This document shows, one piece after another, positions 55,331-64,000 of a DNA stretch of 64,000 nucleotides; positions within the stretch are counted from its first letter, which is position 1; each line of letters begins with the position of its first letter. The position numbers and the translations under genes were made by a program. The notes beneath the pieces are model-generated. The model ran no database searches and was not told the origin of the DNA. It saw only the letters and a program-made list of their open reading frames with translations. Source of the DNA: Hygrophila difformis (taxonomy: Eukaryota > Streptophyta > Magnoliopsida > Lamiales > Acanthaceae); NCBI GenBank assembly GCA_030278955.1, contig JAOANR010000002.1, forward strand, positions 29,684,057 to 29,748,056, given 5' to 3'.

Positions 55331-58300
55331 ATGGATCAGGTTAGCGCCTCATTTGTTTGTTCTTATTGAGTGAATTCGAAGTGTATGTCTATGCCTCATT
55401 GAATTACATGTTCGGTCTGTGATCCTTGGCACTTGGAATTGCTTTGGCATCTAGCATTAGATGTTAGTTGAATTTGCATGCTCGGGTTGTTGGCGTCTCT
55501 TGATACTTCGAATTGCATCTTGAACCTCAAATTGTATGCTTGCTTAGGCAACTTGTTTTCCATCCTTAGCCGTATGATGTTGACTGAATCTTGGATTCAT
55601 GTTAGGATTGCTTGAATTGCACCCAACTCTCATGAGTGGTCATGAATTGTATCCATGTCTGTTTGATGCCACATAGGAGCTAATTCATCCCAAGCTTGAT
55701 TCTTGATGAGCATGCTTCAATCCCTTTACATAGGATTTTAAAACATCATGCCATGCTAGCTCCTTGTCTTTTACTAGATGATTGATCGATTGAGTATCTC
55801 TCAAACATATTGCATTTTAACATAGAATTTAGCCGACGAGACGCCAGTCGCCAGCTCTAGGCCGCCGCCAGCTGCTCCGGCCGCCAACTTGAGCTCCGGG
55901 CCGCCAACACGAGCTCGGGCCGCCAGGTCCAAGTTCTCTCCGGCCGCCAGCCCCACTCCGGCCGCCAGCGCTGGGCCGCCAGCCTCTTCTGCTGGGGCTG
56001 CTGGCCGCCAGCCACCACCTTCACAGGGACAGGCTGCCATCCCCTTGCCAGGCTTTGCTGCCTTGTCGTCTGGTGCTATGGCCTTTCAGGTTTGCTCTAA
56101 TCTCTATGCCTGCTTGTATGTCCATCTCTTTGCCTGCTTGTGTGTTCACTCGATTTGTTCAAATTTGTAATAGGACATTGTGGCGAGGACTCCTCAGGCC
56201 ACCATTCTGGGTACCCAGGCCGCCACTCCTATGCAGGCTGCCACTCATGCCGTGTCTCAGCCGCCATCCTCATCAGCTCGGGCTGCCGGGTCTTCTACTC
56301 AGGTTTGCTCAACTTACTTGATATGTTAATTCGTCCTTCCTCGAATTTGCTTGATATTTGCTTGATATGTGTATCATAATAATGCAGATTGCTGAGGGAC
56401 TACTCATTCCGGAGTCTGATGATGAGGCTTATGATTTTGACCGCCGGGAGTCCGAGCCTTTTTTACGTCCATTTCATCGCACGACTGCCCATGCAGATGG
56501 AGATGAGACCCGGGAGTTTCTATCTTGTATATGTCCGATCACTCAGGCTGCATTTACTGGAGCCTTTGTTTCGCAGACGAGGTCTATCCGGTCTCATCAG
56601 TCTGGTACCACTGCTCCTAGATCTAAGAAGGCTAAGGCTTCCCGAATCGAAGAGAATGAGGATCAGAGTATTTTGGAAAAGTATGTTTCATGGGTTCGCC
56701 GGATGCAGAGGGGAGGACGCACAGCTGATTGGCGTAACTGGGGTATTGAGGATGCCATTATTCTTTCTACTAGGCCAGTAGTGATAGATCACCGTCTCAT
56801 CTATTATATCTTGGGCTTCTGGAACTCCAGTGTTAACGCCTTTCAGTTTCCTTGTGGTTTCGTGGGTCCCACGCTTCTTGATGTGATCATGATCACCGGA
56901 CTCCGAGTGGATGGTTCAGAGTTGACACAGTCGGCTTCTGATGATCGAGCTCTTGGTGACTCTATTTGTCCTTCGGGCAAAGAGACTAAGCAGTACGCGG
57001 CATTCATTGATAATAATATGACGTCCGAGAGTTCTCCTTGCACCTTGGATGAGCATGTGGCCTTTCTGTTGCTGTGGTTTAGCCGGTTTATTATCTGTTC
57101 GAGGGCTCGGACCGTCTTGCGTTCCGCTCTTCCTCTGGTACGGGCTATTATGAGTGATCCTTCTCCGGCCACTGGTTCTTATTTTCTTGGCACCCTATTC
57201 AGTGGTATGGCCAAGATCTCTGGTATGCTGGCTAGTGGGCGAGATCCCACTAATTCGGCATGTGGGCCGTTATGGTTTCTGCAGCTCTGGATCCAGCTGT
57301 ACTTTCCTCGGCTTTTTACTGGCGTGCCTCGTCCTGGTCCGCAGGATGTTGCTGATGGTGACCCGTTAGGCTTGATATTAGCTGCTGCTTCGGTGAGGAT
57401 TGGCAGGGATGGTCTTTTGCAGCGGGACAGTCTGGATATTATTCGATTTTTTCTGCACCACAGGCCCTCTTATCAGGACTTATACGTGTATGCCTCTATA
57501 GGATGGTTGCTGTCCCAGCTTGTGTGCAAGCCTGATCAGCCACGAGGTCTACATGGAGAATCCACCTGGAATGTGAGTATGAAGCCTCATATGCTTCTGA
57601 GTGGGCTAAAGAGGAAGGATCAGTATAATCCGATCGTGGCTGAGCCGTACTGCCCTCATTTGCTCGCTCGTCAGTTCGGTTGCCACCTCGGACTTCCTCG
57701 CAGTGTGAAGTGGCCGGTATCTTTTAGGAGTAAGAGGATGACGGTCGCTGACATCCGGGCAGTAGTTGATTTCTCGTCCCGTCTGACGTTATCTAGCTAT
57801 CTTCCATTCACTCCGACGGGGACGCTTGCTGCTGGCTTTATGGCATGGTGGACGCCCTACATCACCTCCATCTTGCCATCCTATGCGCAGATTACGGCTC
57901 GTTTTGGGGACGTGCGGCGAGTTAAGCAGCCTAGCGTTCATAGTGCCGCTGTTCAGTCGGCAGCTACTCTTGTTTCTAGTCGCACCCCGAAGTCAAAAGC
58001 TGTTGCGGCTTCCTCATCTCGCAAACGCCGAAGAGGTATGTCTCATTTGTTAACATGTCTCTCATACACTGTCTCTTGGTCTTTTAATATTTCTCTTTTC
58101 TTCAGCTGCTGACCATGACAGTGAGGATGATGAGGGCGATGCCTCAGATGACCAGCCTGAGGAGCCTGCGAGCTCTGGGGAGTCTACTGATGAGGATTAC
58201 ACTGCTCATTCTGATGAGGATGAGACTTCTGGTTCTAGTGAGGAGGAGTCGAGTTCAGGTGATGGCGATGAGGATCCTGTAGATGATGATGGTGATCCTA

Positions 58301-59890
58301 TGGTGGCGGATCACGCTGAGGATAGTGTCGCCGGGGATGACAACTATATGGCGGACCTTCACGAGGCGACGACTATCGTTGATCAGCATATGAGCAGTGT
58401 CATTGCTAGGAGTGAGTCATATGATGATATGTTGGCTCGCGCTGACTATATCATCCTCCACGGGGATGATCCCAAGTACGAGACCAAGGCCATAGTGACG
58501 GATGCTACTCACCATGCTTCCACTGATCAGGTACCTTTCGCCACTTTGGACTCTTTGTTCAATTCTTGTTTTAGCTAAGCCTCAACATCTTTCCTTCCTG
58601 CTTAGGATCCATCCTCTTCTCATGCTGGCGACCATGTCTCTAAGGTTGGCTCCGTTACTCCCGAGTTGACTTCTCAGGACACTTTTAACTACGTCCTCAT
58701 TTTCTTTTGCTCTTACTATTATGCAAAATGATTCTGAGAACATCTACCCTCTAGACCCCTGGAGACCGGATAGGCTCTTCTCTCACCACTCAGGCGGCAG
58801 ATTGCGCCTCCCTGATTGGCACTGCTGATCCTTTGGCGACATCTCAGGTATCCCTTTAGTTGTTTTCTTTTGCTCTTATCCTTCAGGATACGTTCTAAGC
58901 GTTGCTTTCCTCTAGACTCCTATGGATCAGGCGGGTGCTGATGCTTCAGTCGATTTGACTATACCGCCTACTCAGACAGACCACTCTGTGACTGACATTT
59001 CAGCTCTCTCAGCTGATTTGACTGCACCACCTCCTCAGGTATACTTCTTTTCATCTCTTGTCGTAATAAAACTTTGGTAGTATTCTAACATAGTTTGCCT
59101 CCAGGTACCTAAGGACCCTCCTCCAGGCCTTGTGGCCTCTCTTCCAGACTCGGGCACTCGTGCTGCCATAGCCCCATCATGTGAGGCGTTTGACCGTCTC
59201 TTTTCCACCCAGACCGGTCCACTATCAGCCGAGGTGGTCTCAGGACTCTATGACATCCTTGGTGATGTTAGCTCAGTCCCTGCCTTCATTGAGGACGCCG
59301 GCTTTTTGGATTTTTCGGAGCTCATTTCTGATTTGTCCCTCGCTTACCCTCTCTATAGCAGTACAGCAGATCAGTCTGCTCAGGACTTGACATTTATTGA
59401 TGATCTCGAGGCGCGGCACCGTGAGATTCGTTCCCAGCTAGAGGTTGTACTTCCCCAGCACGATCAGGCTTCTATGGTCCTTAGGAGTGAGGAGAATAGA
59501 CAGTCACAGTTAGAGAGTACTGTTGCCCAGGCCAAGCGCGAGATAGAGAAACAGAGAGAAGTTATTGCGGAGGCGGAGCGTATTATCAGAGAGGAGAGCT
59601 GCATCGCAGATGGAGCTACCGTTGAGCTTGTTATACTTGAGGCTGAGCTGCTCAAGTTGTCTGATCGAGTTACCGCTTTGCGCGCTCATCGTGATCGTTT
59701 AGCTGCAGATGATCGTGACTTATCAGTTGAGTTATCGAGAGTCCGTCGACCTCTTTTATCAGCTCGTGCCCGAGCTTCTGCTGCAGCACTTCGTCGCCTT
59801 ACAGACACCTTTGGGCGTGCCCGTGATCAGTGGGCCGTCATGCGTCGTCGCCTACTAGGTGATGAGACGCCTCCTTCCCCGAGTAGTTAG
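55331..59890 (+). CDS. Nine-exon plant mobile domain (PMD) gene, antisense in the Tat element
   Basis: Proposed CDS: join(55331..55339, 55826..56089, 56174..56302, 56388..58035, 58106..58530, 58606..58644, 58755..58847, 58916..59038, 59105..59890), 1171 aa. All introns are GT-AG, all joins keep frame, and most exons end in CAG. Residues 4-134 are Ala/Pro/Ser-rich. Exon 4 holds the aminotransferase-like plant mobile domain (WGIEDAIILSTRPVVIDHRL, GPTLLDVIMITGLRVDG, EPYCPHLLARQFG). Exon 5 is strongly acidic (Asp/Glu/Ser). The last exon is a long coiled coil. PMD proteins of the MAIN/MAIL type act in the nucleus, and related domains are common in plant retroelements; the role here is unknown. For exon 6 the next CAG is followed by GA instead of GT, so I used AAG|GT at 58645. 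No stop or frameshift is seen. It is tail-to-tail with pol, 150 bp apart. Confidence 0.72.
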
Positions 59891-60040
59891 CACTGCTTTT
59901 GCTTTTGTGATTTTTATTCAGTACTCTATTTAGTGTCAGCTCATCGACCTTGTGATGAGCACTTCATTACTCATGTTTGCTGTTTTTGCTACTTCTCTGG
60001 CCAACTATGTGATTGGCCACTCATGATGCACTTATGCTGC

Positions 60041-61357
60041 TTACTCTGACTCCCAGACTGGTGGATAGAACATTTTGAGATATTTTGCATTTATACTCTG
60101 TTTGTGTTCCTGACCATCGATGTACATTAACTTGTATGCACCATTGAGTATTCTTTGTGTTACAATGAATGGTCCTTCCCAATTTGGGGACCACTTCCCC
60201 GTTTCATTAGCATGCACTCCTAATGGTAGGATCACTTTCCACACTAAATCCCCTTCGCTGAAGGTCTTATTTCGAACCTTCTTATCATAGTGTTTTGCCA
60301 TTCTAGTTTTTTGACGACGGATGTTTTCTAAAGCCATGAGCTTGTCACCATCAGCTGTCTCTAACTCCTGCAACATGGCTTCTTCATACTTAGATAAGTC
60401 TAAGTGATGCTGCTGAGCCACCCTTAGAGAAGGAACCGTTATTTCCAATGGTAAAACAGCGTCATGACCATATGTCAAGTAGTACGGCGTGAACCCTGTA
60501 GCTGTGGACTTAGAGTTTCTATAAGCCCATAGGACCTCTGATAAGGTCTCATGCCATTTTCTGGGTTTTTCGCCTACCGCCTTTTTTATCATACTTATTA
60601 AGATCTTATTGGTGGCTTCAGCCTGACCGTTTGCTTGAGGATAGTATGGAGTAGAGTGATAGATGCGGATCCCAAACTGTTTGGCGAAAGCTATAAACTT
60701 TTCACCAGTGAACACTGTACCTTGATCGGCAGTGATTGTTTGAGGGATTCCAAACCGATGCATCAACTCAGTCACAAATCTAATTACATCGCCTTGATCG
60801 ATTTTCTTCATTGGCCATGCTTCCACCCATTTAGTAAAGTAATCAGTGGCCACAAGTATAAATGAATGATTCTTAGATGATGGCGGATGAATCTTCCCAA
60901 TAATGTCCATCCCCCAGCCACGGAATGGCCAAGGCTTAATGACTGTGTGTAATTCTTCTGCCGGTACCCTTTGAATTGGGCCGTGCTTTTGGCAAGCCTC
61001 ACACCCGCGAGCATACGTGATACAGTCCTCCATGATGGTTGGCCAGAAGTACCCATAACGGTGGATGCTCCACCTCATGCTCGGCCCTGCCCGATGAGAG
61101 CCGCATATCCCCTCATGGACTTCTCCCATTACCAACTTGGCGTCCTCGGGGCCTATACACTTGAGCAACAATCCATCAACCGGCCTTCGGAATAGTTCAC
61201 CATTGACCAACACGTACCGCAAAGCTTTTACCTTTAGCGAGTTATCTCCCCCAGATGACGGGTTCCCGAGGTATTGTATGATTTCAGTCCTCCAATCATC
61301 ACTCTCTTGTTGGTCCTCAGGTTCACTTGTGATGGCGGCAATGTGTGGTGCCCCCTA
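60041..61357 (-). CDS. Tat-type integrase (end of pol)
   Basis: Counting from the Met-like codon at 61222, the zinc-binding residues are H36, H43, C74 and C77. The catalytic triad is D106, D166 and E202 (DD59-35E spacing; D in MDIIGKI, ADQGTVF and GQAEATNK). The C-terminal part has the GPF-like block WEGPFIVTQRI. There is no chromodomain, which fits Tat. The frame extends upstream through the hinge (DDWRTEIIQYL) to a TAG near 61357. There a single shift separates it from the RNase H frame, so the original polyprotein is now split. The integrase itself looks intact. Confidence 0.88.
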
Positions 61358-63441
61358 GGGCGACAGGATTGCCAGCCTGAAGCAAGTTGAGCAGCCTCGT
61401 TGGCCTCTTGATTTTGGCTTCTAGGCACATGTGTGATGGTAGCGTCCGAAAACTTGCCCAATAGCTCTAGTGCTATCTCGTAACACTTAATCAATCTGGG
61501 ACTCTTGCACTCATATTTTCCTGTCAACTGCTTCAGGATGACTTGGGAGTCTCCAAAAATTGTAATGGATTTTGCACCCTTCAGTAATGCAGTTTCGAGG
61601 CCAAATACCAGAGCTTCGTATTCTGCTTGATTGTTGGTGGTGCCAGGTTCTAACTCCCGAGCAAGCTTCCAATGTTCCCCAAGGGGACTAGTGATTGTAA
61701 TGCCGGCCCCCGAGCCGCTGCTTGCACAAGATCCATCAAAGGTTAGTTCCCAAGGTTCGAATCCCATAAAGGACGCTTCTTTGGGATCCTCTGGCAAAAC
61801 CAACGAAGGGTGTTGAGCTAAGAAGTCTGCCAAAGCTTGTCCCTTGACTGCCTTTTGGGGAACGTGTACAAGGGTAAACGGACTGATCTTCATAGCCCAC
61901 TTAGCTTGTCTTCCTTTCAATGCTGGCTTGTGCAAAAGTGTCTTTACCAAATCAAAGGGAGCTACTACTTGGACTGTTCTTGGCAGCATGTAGTGTTCCA
62001 ACTTGCTGCAGGAGTATACTAGGGCGTAGCACAGCTTTTCTAATGCAGTGTATCTTACTTCTGGCCCTTGCAAAGTCTTGCTAAGGTAATAGATAGCCCT
62101 CTCCTTGCCTCCTTCATCATCCTGTGCAAGCAAGCACCCGATAGACTCCTCGGCGGCCGATACATATAGTTTCAGAGGTACTCCAAGTCTTGGCGGCACT
62201 AATACTGGAGGATTGACCAATGCTCTTTTAATTTCTTCAAATGCTGCTTGATGCTCAGTCGTCCATACGAACTTCTCGTTCTTTCTTCCTTTAAGTAAGG
62301 TAGTGAACGCTTTCATCTTGCCTGTAGCATTGGCAATGAATCTCCTTAAGAAATTGATTTTACCCATCAATGATTGCAGTTCTTTGAGATTGGTTGGTGC
62401 ACGAGCCTCCAAGATGGCTTTAGCTTTATTTTGGTCTACCTCAATGCCCCTCTCATGCACCAGGAAACCTAAGAAGTTTCCTGCCGCCACTCCAAAGGCA
62501 CACTTAGCTGGATTGATTTTCAATCCACGCTGCCTCATTCGGATGAAGGCATCTTCGAGGTGAGTCAAGTGTTGGCCAAATTCACATGATTTTACAACTA
62601 TGTCATCAATGTACACTTCAAGTGTATGACCGATTAAATCATGAAAAATCATGTTCATGGCCCTTTGGTATGTTGCCCCAGCATTTTTCAATCCAAAGGG
62701 CATGACTACCCATTCAAAAATGCCGACTGGCCCTGGGCAACGAAAAGCCGTTTTATGTACATCATTTTCAGAAATGAAGATTTGGTTGTATCCAGAATAA
62801 CCATCCATTAAAGATAAAAACTTGTGGCCGGCGGCCGCATCAACAAGCATATCGGCCATAGGCATTACATACTCATCCTTGGGCGTTGCCAGGTTTAAAT
62901 TCCTAAAGTCTATACAGACTCTCAATTGACCATTCTTCTTTACAACAGGTACAATGTTTGCAAGCCATTCTACATAACGACAAGTTCTAATGTAACCTGC
63001 TTTAAGAAGCTTCTCAATCTCGGCCTTTATTTTCGGGATGGTGTCTGGATCGAACCGTCTTGGCGGCTGCTTATGAGGTCTGAACTCTGGATGAGTTGGT
63101 AACTTGTGTTCCACTAGCTCCCTTGATAACCCTGGCATGTCTGTGTACTGCCATGCAAAGCAATCCTTATATTTATGAATCAGCTCCACTAGCTGGTGCC
63201 GCTCCTCCTTAGGCAATGATGCGCTTATCTTGGTCAGCTTTGGCTCCACATCTGTCCCGAGGTTGATGTCCACAAGTGGTTCCTTGGCTTCCGGACTAGG
63301 CAACATCCGCTTCACAGGAGATGGCCATTCAGATGGCCGAATGTCAGTTGGGTTTTTTGACTTGATTTCGGCTCCCATCATTATTTCAGTGTTGGCGAGC
63401 CGCTGCAACAAGTCCTTATAAATGTCATAGCTGCTCATCAT
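61358..63441 (-). CDS. Tat-type reverse transcriptase with dual RNase H
   Basis: From ATGATG at 63441, the RT palm has LMDGYSGY (D213) and YIDD (D279, D280), both intact, with the FRNLNLATPKDEYVMP finger region. The following gypsy RNase H is degenerate: LYVSAAEESIG stands where YSDAS is usual. A second, archaeal-type RNase H follows (FDGSCASSGSGAG D569, NNQAEYEAL E607, GDSQVI D631). Its last acidic residue is Asn (QEANEAAQLAS, N681; usually QEAD), which should impair it. The last true pol residues are near 61358-61380. The frame then reads on past a one-base shift to a stop at 61234. The start overlaps the protease stop by ATGA. Confidence 0.88.
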
Positions 63442-64000
63442 GAAGAGCTTGATGCTTCATGTCGGCTATCTGCAGGAGGGTGTAACTTGAAGCCGCCTGT
63501 TGTGAAGTCAATGGATTCCAGGTCCATGTCCATACCAATTAAAGCTGATGCAGGTTGGATGTCTTCGAGGTGGAAGATCGCCTCGTCATTGTTGGCATCC
63601 GGTCCTGCAAAGGGTTGAGGATCTGCCTCCACCAATTCTACCTGGTCACCATCCCAAATTAGCAACTGCTGGTGGAGGGTGGATGGCACACACTGCGCCA
63701 TGTGGATCCAGTCGCGCCCAAGCAATGCCGAGTAACACGTCTTAGACTTCACCACAAAGAAGGCGACCTTGATGGTCTTGGACCCAATAGTGACGTCCGC
63801 CGTTATGAATCCGGCAGGTTGGGTTGCTTCCCCTACGAAGCTGCACATTCTAACCCTCGTGGGGATCAGGTCTTTTTCACTCTTCCCAATCTTCCTCAGA
63901 GTTGACATCGGCATCACATTGGCTGCTGCCCCATTATCAACAAACACCCTGCTCACAGGACGCCCATCAATGTGAGCCTTGACATACAAGGGCTTCAGTT
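63438..64000 (-). CDS. Retroviral-type aspartic protease region (partial)
   Basis: This is gag-pol processing protease of the Tat element, cut by the window edge. The active-site block is VFVDNGAAANVMP, with DNG where DSG or DGG is usual. The second block LLGRDWI marks the end of the fold. An Asp/Glu-rich spacer leads to the stop at 63438-63440, which overlaps the ATG of the RT frame (ATGA). Either a -1 frameshift/termination-reinitiation joins them, or a one-base loss has split the polyprotein. Confidence 0.8.
   Translation of the reverse strand, partial: LKPLYVKAHIDGRPVSRVFVDNGAAANVMPMSTLRKIGKSEKDLIPTRVRMCSFVGEATQPAGFITADVTIGSKTIKVAFFVVKSKTCYSALLGRDWIHMAQCVPSTLHQQLLIWDGDQVELVEADPQPFAGPDANNDEAIFHLEDIQPASALIGMDMDLESIDFTTGGFKLHPPADSRHEASSSS

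Larger units (their letters stand above)
53870..64000 (-). mobile_element. Tat-lineage Ty3/gypsy element (3' part; runs off the window)
   Basis: Minus-strand order: protease (63438-63989), RT-RNase H-archaeal-type RNase H (61358-63441), integrase (60041-61357), then an antisense gene (55331-59890), polypurine tract (54438-54450) and 3' LTR (about 53870-54437). A second RNase H and an extra antisense ORF between integrase and 3' LTR are known features of the Tat lineage. The 5' LTR and gag lie beyond 64000, so the target duplication cannot be checked. Confidence 0.85.

Noticed and set aside
55833..56089. Alternative exon 2 of the PMD gene starting at 55833
   Set aside because: This acceptor puts exon 2 out of frame and meets a TGA; the AG at 55825 keeps frame.
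58300..58578. Separate small gene at 58300
   Set aside because: It is the inner part of exon 5 of the PMD gene, read through the next donor.
60635..60865. Plus-strand open frames opposite integrase and RT
   Set aside because: They are antisense shadows of pol without domains of their own.

Overview
This is nuclear DNA of a flowering plant, most likely a eudicot. The evidence is spliced genes of plant-specific families (a CHX cation/H+ antiporter and a clade-E-like PP2C) set in a dense pile of plant transposable elements: Ty3/gypsy of the chromovirus and Tat types, CACTA, hAT, PIF/Harbinger, Helitron, Stowaway MITEs, a LINE and tRNA-derived SINEs. Only two ordinary host genes are visible in 64 kb. 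Two further spliced genes, both open on the + strand, sit inside retroelements whose own genes run on the - strand.

Left part, 1-18.8 kb. An old gypsy element lies on the - strand (gag remnant 1-1531, primer-binding site at 3490, LTR from about 3507). Its LTR is split by a 14.5-kb chromovirus at 3931-18401 that is flanked by a perfect 5-bp duplication, TCGCA. The chromovirus has two 2.59-kb LTRs, a chromodomain-type integrase, a 5'-truncated RT/RNase H piece, a 3.3-kb non-coding insertion, and an antisense intron-containing gene (12475-14553) with a plant-transposon-type domain.

Middle part, 18.8-49.9 kb. A Stowaway MITE, a SINE and a PIF/Harbinger derivative precede the CHX gene (21909-24564, 4 exons, 792 aa). 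Then come TIR elements and two hAT derivatives, followed by a three-member CACTA nest at 29487-40330. In that nest one CACTA (B) inserted into the last bases of another (A), and a third (C) inserted into B; all three target duplications can be read. B carries both En/Spm-type genes, and both are broken. Next are a SINE with a 16-bp target duplication, a Helitron remnant with an internally duplicated helicase fragment and three Stowaway insertions, and the PP2C gene (46895-48580, 5 exons, 327 aa, predicted N-myristoylation site). A mariner-like transposase scrap and a Helitron terminus follow.

Right part, 49.98-64 kb. A broken LINE ORF1 abuts a chromovirus 3' end and LTR. This LTR carries 15 tandem ~35-bp units, nearly all with an exact match to the RNA polymerase III B-box. 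It appears to be interrupted by a Tat-lineage gypsy element on the - strand, which runs off the window (LTR 53870-54437, protease, RT with dual RNase H, integrase). Tail-to-tail with its pol gene lies a well-preserved nine-exon + strand gene (TATA at 54550, CDS 55331-59890, 1171 aa). It encodes a plant-mobile-domain protein, with an AUG-free GC-rich leader.

Broken TE genes mostly carry TAA/TAG/TGA at positions consistent with C-to-T decay, as expected for long-methylated elements, whereas the two antisense genes inside the retroelements stay open. That contrast is the most interesting feature of the window.
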